This document shows, one piece after another, positions 12,556-24,298 of a DNA stretch of 64,000 nt. The notes below the pieces were generated by a model, which saw nothing but the letters and a program-made list of their open reading frames with translations, had not been told where the DNA came from and made no database searches. A program made the translations under genes and the position numbers. Source of the stretch: Bursaphelenchus xylophilus. Taxonomy: Eukaryota; Nematoda; Chromadorea; Rhabditida; Aphelenchoididae. Position 1 is the stretch's first letter; the number at the start of each line of letters is the position of its first letter. Location of the stretch: positions 124,001 through 188,000 of the forward strand of contig CAJFCV020000004.1 of NCBI GenBank assembly GCA_904066235.2. Direction: 5' to 3'.

Positions 12556-14864
12556 TTTGTAAAACATGGAAAAAAATAAATCAGAAAATTGCATTCATAA
12601 TAATTATTATTTTCAAAAACAACCCATCCAAGTTCGGAACCGAAAATTATGATCGATTGCGGAGATTCGCTCATCCCGTGTCGCCGTATGTCGTTTCGAA
12701 TGTCCACTCAATTTCCTGGACCGGGGACTTGAGTGCGGAAACAAAAACAGATTCAATTTCAATTGGCCCGAGGGTTTTTTTTGGTTTCAAAATACTTTTA
12801 CAAGGTTTTTGCACCGGAGAATTTTTATTTTTGAGATTTTTGGAGAAAAAAATCGAGTTTTTCGCAGCGGTTGGTTGGATTTTTTATTTTCTTCAAATTT
12901 TGGCTAGATACTCAAGAAAGGCCGAAGATTAATTTCTAAACATTTTGGCTTTGTTTTTCCGCCTGCAACGAAAATATTACGCAATCTTTTCCGAGAGAGC
13001 ACGCAAAATGAAGAGAGTCAGCGAGACAACAATTGTTTTTTGGCTACGATTTTTTGCGATTATCGCTTGGAAAAAATTTTTTGTGGATTTATTTTACTGC
13101 TTATCTGTGATTTATCTTAATTTTCTGCCAAAAATCGAAAAAAATAAAAAAATCTTTTTTTTATTTATGTAAATTTTTTATCAAAATTAAACCCAAAATT
13201 TTTTTGATTTTTAATAATATTCGAAAATAAAATTCCCCCTAAAAATTCATTTTTGGCCTTGCAATTGGCCTTTCGAATTTAGTGGGTCATTTGATCTTGT
13301 CCTTTGGCTTTTTTATAACGCCGATCTTGTTACCCGTCTTTTTATAATCTCTGCCGGTGGCCATTCGTTTCGTTCCGAGGCGATTTGTCTTGTTGACAAG
13401 TAGTTTATGTCAACTCGGACAAGATTTGGAGGTGCTATAACTGATTTGTTTCATTTGTTTAGGGCTTGGTGGTCTTTTAGGTGGGAGGGGAGAAGTGTTG
13501 CGTAAGAGTGGGGGATTTTTTGCATATTTTTTTTATTATTTCGAGGGAATCCGTGGTCAGCAATATTAGAAAAAAATGTAAAAAAAAGAAATTTTTTTTT
13601 GGCTTTTTTCTCAAAATGTTTTTCTTCAAATTTACACAGATATGACCAAAAAATAAATTTTTTTCTCCGTAGGTCTCTCCTCATTTGCCTGCAAATGTCG
13701 TTGAATATCTTTTCTGGACCTTCCAACCAAACCCAAATATTTTCGACACTTAATACGCGGCCCATGTAGATAATTTTTGTGGAATTTGAAAAGATTCAGT
13801 TATTTTCTGTGCCCAAAGAAAGATGATTTTCAACGAAAGTTTTGGCAAAAAAATCTACTAACACCGTAAGCAAAAAATATCTTTTTTAAATAAAATCGCA
13901 ATTTTTTAGCGTTTTTATAAGTCTCCACAACTATTTTGAGGTACTACTTACTATCCAACTCCAGTCTTTCCAAAAAAAGTCTTTCCACTCTCCCAAAACA
14001 GGAATCCGATGAAAATGACTGTTCAGATTCGCCTCTTGGCCCAAGAGAAAGAGCTTGACTCAGCGCCATAATTCGGGTCCGTTTTTCTTTTCTTTATTAC
14101 CTAACCACAACTGATCTTATGATTCTTGAAGATTCTAATGGTTTATTACGAATTTTACTCCAGGGGATTTATGGCTTGGGTTTATCGATTTTTTGGAGGG
14201 AGACATAATGTAGGTATGTTAAATTTAAAAAATCTGAGCCCACACTTGGAAATTTTCCCTTGTTACTAAATATCATCCACAAAGAAAAATTTTGTCACAA
14301 AAAATTGTCATGCAATAATCCTTCTATTTTTTTACCACCATATTACCCTAATATAGTCAAAAGATACCGTTTATCCCACTTTTTTCGTCATCTTTTCTCT
14401 TCTTCTTTGTCCTCAAATTACTTATTCGTAAGACGCGAAATACGTTGCATAAAGTTTCTCTCACTTTTCGCCATACATTAATTAGTCGCGCGTTAATTTG
14501 GCCCTCATTCTTAATTCCATGTGGTCATTTTCTTCGGGGGCCAAAGAAATGCCCCTTTCCGCCGGGGATCCATCATTTCCGAGAGGGCCAACGGTTTTTT
14601 AGTTCCGTTATGAAAAAATAATGGCCAATTTGATGATGTTTTGTGAAATATGGCGTCGCCGCAAAAGCGACGACATATTGTACTCCTTGAAGAGGGGCCC
14701 CGATTGTCTCTGTTTTTCCGGGTTTTCTTCGGATACCAAGGTATTGTTGGAAGGCCGAAAAGGAGTGCAAAACCTCAACGGACTTGCGACATTTTATGCG
14801 ATTGAATTACGTTTGATAAAGTTTTCAGTTTATGAAGTTAGTAGCCGGAGATTAAAAGCTTGTG
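12556..14864. other. Intergenic DNA without a supported gene
   Basis: AT-rich, with scattered family B remnants (for example CGAGAGAGCACGCAAAATG near 12990, and the complement near 13670-13700). A GC-richer block at 14470-14600 contains TTAATTAG/GCGTTAATTTGG motifs but no coding evidence. No RNA gene recognised. Confidence 0.35.
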
Positions 14865-14865
14865 T

Positions 14866-16275
14866 ATACTCCGGGACTAAAGTTTGGAACAGGCTAGATT
14901 TTCTTTGCGGCTTGAGATCGGAGTTTCATTTCTTTTCTATTAGAATTTGAATGTATTAAAACCCCAGAATGGATGCATAGCCGAAGAAATCAGAAAGCTC
15001 ATGTGGGCAAAACAGAAAATTTTAAAAAATAGGTGGGACAAAAGTTTGGAACAGGGTTAGAAATGCGACCATAAATTTCGGAGTATAGTCAGAAACTCAT
15101 AGGCTTTGGTATTTTTAGATGCTGCGAAGGGTCAGGATCTCAACTACTTACTTGATTTTCATCAATAAACTCAAAATGAAAAAAATTCTGATTGAGCTAA
15201 AAATAACGGTCAAATTTGCGAAAATAAATTATTTTTTGGGTTGGGTTCTCTATGTTATCGGTGTGTAAGCATTCTAAAATGTTTAATATGGTCGTATAAC
15301 CGTACAGAGACACTAAAATCTTTGCATAGCGATCTTATCCGCACAGTATGATTTATGAAAATTTTAAGTTGTGCCTCAAATCTTGGTTTAATGATTTTTA
15401 GATTTTTGGTAAGGCGGCTTGAAGACTAATTGACCTTTTTATGATCACTGTGAGATAAAAAAGTATCTTCACAAAGCAAAACCTGACCGCAATTTACAAT
15501 ATTCCACGCCAGATGTTTCAAACATTAAAAAAAATTTTCGGTCACCAAAATCAATGTTTATATTGACCTGGTTTCTTAGTATGATACATTGTAGAGTTGG
15601 CTAACAAAACTATATCAGTGTAGAAGTTGTGGGCTTTCGTGTTGCAAATAGTGGTTGGTTTTTGCTTCTTGAAGATACCCTTTCATCCCATAAAATCTAT
15701 GAAAACGCCAATTAGCCTTCAAGCCGCCTTACAAAAAATCTAAAAATCATTAAACCAAGATTTGAGGCACAACTCAAAATTTTCATAAATCATACTGTGC
15801 GGATAAGATCGCTATGCGAAGATTTTAGTGTCTCTGTACGGTTATACGACCATATTAAACATTTTAGAATGCTTACACACCGATAACATAGAGAACCCAA
15901 CCCAAAAAATAATTTATTTTCGCAAATTTGACCGTTATTTTTAGCTCAATAAGAATTTTTTTCATTTTGAGTTCATCGATGAAAATCAGTATGTTGTTGA
16001 GATCCTGACTCCTCGCAGCATCTAAAAATACCAAAGCCTAGGAGTTTTTGACTATACTGCGAAATTTATGATCGCATTCCTAACCCTGTTCCAAACTTTT
16101 GTCCCACCTATTTTTAAAAATTTTGTTTTTTGCCCACATGAGCTTTCTGATTTCTTCGGCTATGCATCCATTCTGGGGTTTTAATACATTCAAATTCTAA
16201 TAGAAAAGAAATGAAACTCCGATCTCAAGCCGCAAAGAAAATCTAGCCTGTTCCAAACTTTAGTCCCGGAGTATA
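14866..16275. mobile_element. 1.4-kb fold-back element with about 580-bp arms
   Basis: Tips are TACTCCGGGACTAAAGTTTG on the left and CAAACTTTAGTCCCGGAGTA on the right, each with TA outside. The left arm (about 14866-15440) is matched by the right arm (about 15700-16275) with few differences; for example GGCTTGAAGACTAATTG near 15418 pairs with CCAATTAGCCTTCAAGCC near 15710. The roughly 260-bp spacer contains no recognisable gene. No transposase is seen, so if mobile it would need one in trans. Confidence 0.8.
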
Positions 16276-17199
16276 GCCTATATCTTCGGAGATAATGGAC
16301 CCAAGTAATCAAAGATAATATTTTTAGAGCCATCAAGCCTCTAGTTCTTGCCGTAGTATAGCTTTGTTCTCTTGAACCCTACGGCCATTTAAGGAATTCA
16401 GTTTTGCACATTTAAGGTCCAAATGGACTTAAACGATTAATTTTGCCAATAACTGGGGAAATGATGGACCATGGCTCACAAAAATATCGTCGTTGGAGGC
16501 AAGAGATCTTCCATTTGTCGTTTGCAAATCTTATTGCGCCAGGTTCTTCATCTTTTGCCAATAAGCTTAATTTGAGTCAAAGTAGCTCCAAAAGGCGTCT
16601 TTATTTTGTGTTTTTTGCTTTCATGTTCGAACAACACAAAGCGGAATTCCGGAAAGATTCCGTGACTTGTTCATCTTGCCTTGCCAAGTCAGATTTTTCA
16701 TCCTGCAAAGCCAGTCTTAGCCAAAAATGCAAAAAAGTTTCATTTCTCTCTATTTTCCGTATTTTAGCCCTTGAACTTTCTTAATTCGAAGGAAAATTCT
16801 AAATTCTTGAAATTTCAAATTTCCCCTAATTTGTCATTGCGCACCATTTTCCCATTGAAAATTTGCATTTGGATGCCCTTGTTTGCGCAAGTTTCTCAAA
16901 TTCCCGGGGGCACAGTAATTAAATCAAGGGAGCATTTTTTGAGCCACTGTCCACTCTGTTTCCTCTTTGCTTAATGCTCCAGGCTCCCGCAAGGAAAGAC
17001 GTCTTGGTTTCAAAAAAAAACTTTGAATTGAATTTGCTGCGCGAGAAGATAAAAAAATTGTGCGAAATTTGCATAAACTTGAGTCATTTTTTAGGATTTT
17101 TCGGATTTTTTCATTTTGAAAAAAATCTTTTTTATTAAAAAATTGTCTGACGATTAAAAATTATTTGCGGTTTTTTATTTTTTTAAATTTTCTAATTTT
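16276..17199. other. Upstream region of the L1CAM-like gene
   Basis: Likely promoter and 5' flank by position. It has a moderately GC-rich patch at 16440-16750 with an open frame of 113 codons that shows no domain and is probably not coding, then an AT-rich run to the acceptor at 17201-17209. Confidence 0.3.
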
Positions 17200-17209
17200 T
17201 GTTTTTCAG
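17200..17209 (+). promoter_or_regulatory. Acceptor-like site before the L1CAM-like gene (possible trans-splice site)
   Basis: TTTTTGTTTTTCAG ends at 17209, 64 nt before the start codon, with no upstream exon recognisable. A spliced-leader acceptor is the simplest reading. The predicted leader contains a four-codon upstream reading frame (17223-17237). Confidence 0.45.
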
Positions 17210-17222
17210 TTTTTCTCCGAAA

Positions 17223-17237
17223 ATGCGAAAATTTTGA
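17223..17237 (+). other. Short upstream reading frame in the L1CAM-like leader
   Basis: ATG CGA AAA TTT TGA lies between the acceptor-like site ending at 17209 and the main start at 17274, in a different frame. If the leader starts at 17210, ribosomes would meet this four-codon frame first. Confidence 0.35.
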
Positions 17238-17273
17238 CCTCAAAACTTCGAAAAATCTTGCCAAATTCCCAAA

Positions 17274-20200
17274 ATGCTCAATTCGGTTTTATTATCCTTA
17301 ATTTTGGTGGCCAATCAGCAGCAATTTATTAATGCAGCCTGTAAGTTCGTCTGGCCTTTGATTTTATCAAAAAAAATTTTATTCGAAAAAATGATGATTA
17401 ATTATGAGAAATTTGCAGCCCCTCCATCATTTATCGCGGAACCGCCGGCAACTGTTTGGTTTCAGCCGAATGATGATCTCACCGGACGTCAGACCAAAAT
17501 CGAACTTCCGTGCACGGCGGACGGGGATCCGGAAACGTAAGCGGAGAAAGTGAAAAAATAAAAAAAATTTTTTTTTTGATTTTTCTGTATAAAAATCACA
17601 AGTTTTGACCCCTTTTTCTCCAAGGTTGGCAAAAGAAATCTGCCAAAAATAAGCAACCAAAAAAACATGTCAAAAATAAGGCACCAAAATTTTTTATTTT
17701 AGCTTCAAGTGGAAGAAAGACGAGCAAGACTTTGCCATTGACGGCGAGCACGTGATCTGGACAAGGCCGGAGCAAAGCGGCTCCATTCAATTCAAAAACC
17801 CCACCTTTGAGGATGAGGGCTTTTATCAATGCTTTGTATCGAACGCGTTTGGAACGGCCGTCTCAAATCGAGTTCATGTCCGCAGAGGATGTGAGTTTTG
17901 CTTGCAATTCACTTCAATCTTGACCCATTTCCAGTTCTCCAGCACTTCTCCGAGCGTCCTCTTCGAATTCTCCGGATCAAAGAGGGCAAATCGGTCTCGA
18001 TTCCGTGTGAAGCGCCCTCCGGAACGCCCAAGCCTACAGTGAACTGGGTGCTGCGAGACCTGCAGGTCCATTCGGTCCTCGAGTCGGTCGGAAAGAACAA
18101 TCGAATATCCGTTGATGAAGAGGGAACATTGCATTTCACTTACGTGGAGAGGAATGATTCCCAATCCACAAGGATTTTCGAATGCGCCGTGTCTTCGCCC
18201 GTCCTCCGAGGGGAGTACAGAGGGGGAGATCGCGTGCAACTCGTGGTGCTGCCGCAAAAAAGTAAGTTGTTTTGGAGAAACTGCCAAAATTCTGCTTTTA
18301 TCTTGGAGTATGAATTTCAAAATTTTGATGTTCTCAATGCACAATGCTTTGAATTTTTCCAAATTTGGCTATAACCCTAGGAAAAATATTTTTTCCGCGT
18401 TTTGAAGGATTTACTAATCTTTCCGGTCCATGGTATCTTTTGAGTCTTTCAGACATTCCCATTCTGGAGCCGCATCTTCTGTACCGTTCGCCGGAACGAG
18501 TGCAAGTCCGCGCCGGCGAAACCTTGAAGCTGACCTGTATCCACGGCGGCTATCCCTTTCCTCGGCCGGTGTGGTCGCGCAAGAACGCGCCTCTTCCAAT
18601 GAACCGTCATCGCGCTGACTTGAGCGACGAGGGTCGTCGTCTGATCCTCGAAGACGTGCACCCCGAAGACGCCGGCGTCTACGTGTGCGAGATGTACGGA
18701 GATGAGCAACTGTTCAACGTCATCGTCGAAGCCGCGCCGTTCTGGGAGCACGGCAAACCGGTTGATGTGACGGTGGACGAAGGGGAGACTGCGGACTTGC
18801 GTTGCAACGCGCTCGGCTCTCCACGACCGCTGTTGAGATGGCTAATGAACGGGGTTCCCCTGCACGAACTGAAGGACAACAGCACGAGGCGGACAATCTT
18901 AGAGGATGGAAAGTTGCTGAGAATTCATAATGTTAGACCGGACATGGACACTGGCGTTTATCAATGCAACGCCTCAAATCCGTTGGGATTTGTCTTTGCG
19001 AACGCGTACATCAATGTGCTATGTAAGAGGACGCCATAAGATCATAATAGGATTAATTTAGCACTTCCACCAAAATTTTTGTCGCCAGAAAAAAAGATTT
19101 GGCGAGTGGCTTTGGGCCAGACAGTCGACTTCCCTTGTGACGTCATTGCCGCTCCAAAAGCAAAGGTCCATTGGGTGGATGTGAATGATCAAGCCATCCC
19201 AACCGTGGAGGGAAAACTTGAGGTATGCTGTAAAATTTGGGCTCAACTGTGGTTCGTATTGTTTCTCTGTCAGCCAACTTTGACGCAAAATTCATTTCAG
19301 ATCCTCGAAAACCACACTCTCCGGATTTACAACGTCCATAGAGAAGATGAAGGGGTTTATTACTGTAACGTCAGCAATAAATACGGCATCAATCGGGCAG
19401 AGAACACCTTAATGGTTTATGGTACGAATTTCACTGCGTTTGAGCCGAAGATCTTACAAGTTGTATATAATTTACACTTCGTTTTCAGATCCCATGTACT
19501 TTGTCGAAGTTCCTAAACCCGCTCGTTTGGAAGTGGACGCGTTCGCCGACGTCGAACTCCGCTGTCAAGCCAAAGCCGACAAACGCCTTAATATCGAATA
19601 TATCTGGTCCAGAGAAGGCGAGAAGATCACTGAAGCGCCGGTTATGGAAGAAGACGTGAGTGTGCTTCGTTTGGACAATGTGCGTGGCCGCGATACCGGC
19701 CATATAAAGTGCACGGTGGCCACGGAGATTGGCAAAAAATCCTCCGGGGTTTACTTGATTGTTCGGGACGTTCCGGAGCCGCCGTCGGAGATCTCGATGA
19801 CTTGCCAGGCCAATAGTGCGCTGATCTCTTGGCAACGCCCTAAGGCACACGGCAGTCCGATTACGGACTATCGAATTGAGTTGAGGACGAATTTTGACCC
19901 AGACAACTGGAAAACAGCACTTTTGGTGCCGAATACGAATCGAAGCGAGTACGAAGCACATGTCCAGCTGTCACCATGGGTAAGGATATTCTGTATTTCG
20001 AGTGATAATGATATTCCAGTCAGTATTAAGGCAAAAAAATTAATTTTAAGACCAAAAAAACATGTTAGGGTAGGTCAGCTCTTCTGTTATGATTTCTTTT
20101 GTCAATAACTTGGAAAATGACATACCAAAATTGTTGAACTTTATATTTTTCGGCATTCACTGGGCCTCCTTTTCAGGTTTACAAATTTTCGTCACTAAAA

Positions 20201-23192
20201 CGTCCTCAGGCGATTTTTAAACACAACCTTTATGGAAGGATTGATCAGCCGGGCCTGCAAATTCTTTTTGCAAACAACTTAAAAATTAATGAGTAAAAGC
20301 TTACAATAGTTCTTTTTTTAGAATATACAGCGCCTCTATTTCTCGGCTACAAAACTTTTCGCCATAATATAACCTTAGTGCTATCTGAAATCAAAATCTT
20401 TGACCTTTGACTTCTCTAACATTCCTACTTCAAATCTTACTTTCAGATCATCTACGACTTCCGGATTGTTGCCATCAACATGTATGGTGAGAGTTCGCCA
20501 GGCTCTTCAGTCACAGCCCATTGCGAAACGCGGCCGAACATTCCATTTTCGAACCCAAAAAATGTCAAAGTTTTTGGAACCGAACCGGATAATCTCGTCA
20601 TAAGTTGGGATCCAATGCCAAAGCCGGATTGGAATGCGCCCGGCTTAAAATACCAAATTCGATACAGAAGACAGAAGAAAGGAGCGGCCTGGAAAGAGTT
20701 CTTCGTCGAGGATCCCTTGGCGGTAAGTTTCGAAAAAAAATTTTTTTCACAGTCCAAAACTGTCTTCATCTTTTCAGAACCACACAATTCTCCGCGATAT
20801 CCCCACCTTCAAGCCGTTCGAGGTGCAAGTTCGAGCCGTGAACGAGCGCGGTCCCTCGTCCGTGGAGCCTCAAATTGTCGCCGGGTTCTCGGGCGAGGAC
20901 ATTCCGCTGACTCCTCCGGCCAACGTTCTTGTCCAAGAGATCCCCGAATACAATCGAGCGATTATTGCGTGGGATCCGGTCGATCCGACAACACTAAGAG
21001 GCTTCTTCCGCGGCTACAAGATAATTTATTGGGACCAGAAGACACCGAATATTGTAAATGAGGTCAAAGTGGGCCCGGAGCGACTCAAAGCCGAGATCGG
21101 CGGGCTGAATGCGATGACAAATTACACGGTGGAAGTCAGAGCGATCAACGAACGGCATGAGAGTTCGAGCAGTTTGCCGGCCAACTTCTTGACACCGGAA
21201 GGACGTAGGTTTGCAACAGCTTGCGTTGGATGGGATACAAGACTTCAGGGGTATCAAAATTTATGGAAATTTGTGAATTATGGCCAAATATTATGAACGT
21301 GGCCATTATGAAAAAAATGGGGAAATTGGAAATAGTGTGGCCAAACCGAAACAAAAGTGGCCATATTGAAAAAAATCTGGCCAAATTAAAAATTTTGGCA
21401 AAGTGGAGAAGTCTTGGACCTATTTTTCACAAATCTTTTTAATTTGGCCAAACTTGCTACATGTGTATTGTGCCACATTTTACCAGATTTTTGGCTAAAT
21501 CCAAGCATCTCTCCAAGGGAATGTCCCAGTTTTAGCTTTCTTTAAAATAATTTTTTTCAGGCCCCTCCGAAGTTACCCGACTAAAAGTTACCGCAGTTGG
21601 AGCTCAATCAATGCTCGCTACTTGGGACTTGCCTCGAGAATTAAACGGCCATATTCGAGGGTATTACGTGGCTTTCCAAAGTAATTACAGTAACTCTTTT
21701 TTTATTTTTTTTTTGTCATCAAAATAAAAAATTTTTTCAGACGCCTCAGCAAAGGATGAGGTCAGCGAGAGTTACGTGATCTACTCTCAGCGCTATTATC
21801 TGGCCGAACAGCTCACGCCGGACACTGAGTACCTCTTCTATGTGTGGGCCGAGACCAATGGCGGAGAGGGTCCGAATGTCTCGAAGGCTTTTCGAACGTT
21901 CCCGCTGAGACGTAAGTCGCATGCATTACTGTATTTTTCAGTCTCAAGGTTACGTAAAAGGCGTTTTTCCGATGTAGCTGATCTATAAAGGCCGCAAAAA
22001 GATTTGAAAAACTAATCAGCTTGACTTTTCAGACCCAGATCCGCCTAAATTTTCGGCAATCCCGACCTCGTCGACCAGCTTTAAAATCACTTGGCATCCG
22101 AACAATGGAAGTAATTGGGGTCTCTCCGGAACAACCTTCCACCTTAAATACGGAATTCTGGGTAAGAAATTGATTAGATTTTGTTTTTTTTTCTCATTAA
22201 AAAAAAGGTTTTTTTGCCTATAACTTGATGAGTTGATTTGGAAAAAAAGAGTAATTTTTTTATAGAAGCGTTATACATCTCACTGGTAATAAGCCCGAAA
22301 ATTTTCAAGATAAAAATCGAAAAAATTCGGCATTTTTTGAATTTGCAACGTAAAAGTCTCAGTGGTTTTTGAAGGGTAAAGCCTTCAAAAATGCGTTTAA
22401 GCTTCTATTCTACATTTTTGCCATGTTTTTTTTAAAAATTGATTAGAATTTTTAGGCTTTTTTGGGGCTTGTTTAGGCTTTTTGGATCAGTTTTGGGCTT
22501 CTCTATGCAAGCTTTTTTGTGTTGCTTGGGCTTATCCAGGCCTGTTTAGACTTGACCTAGACAAATCCTCTAAATTTTTTAATTTTTTTTGTCCCCAGAA
22601 ATCTGACAAAAGTTGATGAGAATACTTTCTGAGCTTTCAAATTTAATGATTTGAATTTACAGGCTCATCCGACTTCAATCGAACCGACGAAATCGCCTTG
22701 CCGACTCGAAGTTTCCTCCTCGACAACCTCCTTCCGGACGCTGACTACTGGATCCTCGGCGTCGCCAGGGAGAATGATCGGCACACCGAGAGTCAAGAAT
22801 ATCAACTGCACACCAGTTCGGGGATCAACCTGAGCCATTTGAATACCGAGAATCTCCGAGAGGCGGCGTGGTTCATCGTGATTTTGATCGTTCTCGCCGT
22901 CGCCCTCGTAATTCTGGTTCTTTGTTGTTGTTGCGCGCACTTCCGGGGCCGCAAATACTCGGTGAAGAAGCGGGAACGTCAGTTTGGGAAGCCGGACCGG
23001 GACTCGGACGAATATCGAAAGTTTTTGGAGTATCATCATCTGAATGAACGGGATGATCCGCCGACAATCAGTGTGTCGCTGGCCGCCGACTCCACACTCG
23101 ATTCGCGGAAACGAGCGCCCAGCATAGAGGACAGCCAGAAAAGCCATGGCTCACTCAACGAACATGCACAACTTTTGCCCAACAAAAATTAG
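17274..23192 (+). CDS. lad-2: L1CAM-family neural adhesion receptor, LAD-2-like
   Basis: Type I membrane adhesion receptor; C. elegans LAD-2 acts in axon guidance (family knowledge). Fourteen exons: 17274-17340, 17419-17536, 17703-17890, 17935-18261, 18453-19022, 19062-19222, 19301-19421, 19489-19979, 20447-20722, 20778-21204, 21561-21680, 21741-21911, 22033-22161, 22663-23192. All phases agree, giving 1231 aa. Order: signal peptide (about 1-22); six Ig domains (about 26-610), each with paired Cys and a D.G.Y.C-type motif; five FnIII domains (about 610-1105); one TM helix (about 1123-1146); an 85-residue tail rich in charged and Ser residues. The tail lacks the FIGQY ankyrin-binding motif of canonical L1CAMs (SAX-7 type). 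That loss is the main reason for choosing LAD-2; the symbol is by similarity. The start is the ATG beginning the signal peptide. Intron 8 carries family C repeat DNA. Confidence 0.92.
20104..20345. repeat. Family C repeat inside L1CAM-like intron 8
   Basis: It contains AATAACTTGGAAAATGACAT...AAATTG and TTTCTCGGCTACAAAACTTTTCGCCATAATAT. The second stretch resembles the TTTCTCGGATACAAGGGCTTAC...GCCATAATAT segment of the fold-back in the thioesterase intron (3876-3930). Diverged, with no intact ends. Confidence 0.5.
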
Positions 23193-24220
23193 AATATTCA
23201 AATTTTAAAAATCTCAAGTTTGAGTCTTCAATTGGATGGCATTTTAGAGAGCACGTAAAATGAGGAGAGTCGGTTAGACAAAAACGTTTTTTGCCTGTAA
23301 CTATACGTGTTTTTTGGGGTAAAAATTGATTTTTCGTAGAAACATTACTGATCTTACTAGTAATAAACCCTGAAATTTTCGTGCCAAAAATCGAAAAAAA
23401 ATGAAATTTTTTGAACTTTCGACTAAAAAATCTCGATGGATTCGGCAAATCAGAACCTAAAACTTTCCCATAACGCTTAGAAAATATTATTCTAAATTTC
23501 TCCGAAGTTTCAGCCAAATCGATGACTCAAATTTGGGATACATATATATTACTCAATCATTTCACAAGTTGTAATGGTCGAATTTTCCCTCCAAAACAAC
23601 TGCATTTGCCATGGTATTAATTGGATTGTACTATATTTCTGTCTCAGGACTTTGTTTCGTATTTCATACTCTCATCGGTGCTTTATCTCCCCAAATATTC
23701 TGTTATCTCTTATTTTTATGAGCTTTATTTGACAAATTTTATTTATTTTTCCTCCCCAGAGCTGTTAATAAACCTACGTTAGACTTTTTTGAGGAGTTTG
23801 ACGATGAAGAAATGAGTGAAGATTTTAGGAAGCGCAAAAAAGTCAGAAATTGTGAGAACATTGTAAAAAAGTATCAAAAAGAATCAAAAAAATTAAAAAT
23901 CACATGAGAAAATCTGCCAAAATGAGATAAAAAAGTCAAAATTGGCAAAAGCGGCAAAAAAATTTTTTTAAATAAAAAAGTATCAAAAAGTATCCAATTT
24001 TCAAAAATGATCGATACTCCCAGAAAAACCGTTAGCAACCCACAGAAAATGTTCAGGCTTGATGCGGAAACAAACAAACACTTTTTCTAATTTCTAAAAA
24101 CTTGATAAAACAACCGAAAATTTTCGAAAGTCATCAAAAAATTTAGAAAATTCCAAAAAAAAAAAGATTTTTTGCACACTCAAAGCGCAAAAGTTCACAA
24201 AATTTGCATAAAGTTTCTTC
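23193..24220. other. 3' flank of the L1CAM-like gene with MITE B remnant
   Basis: The 3' UTR probably extends to AATAAA at 23767-23772. Positions 23240-23500 are a diverged family B copy (GAGAGCACGTAAAATGAGGAGAGTCGG, TAGAAACATTA, ACTTTCGACTAAAAAATCTCG). 23780-24180 is highly AT-rich with many AAAAAGT/ATCAAAAA runs and no gene. Confidence 0.5.
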
Positions 24221-24298
24221 AGCGGTCATTCCGTCGCTCGTTCATTCCAGTGAATTGGCTGGCCGAAGAGTAGACGATTCATCACTGACTGACCCAGA

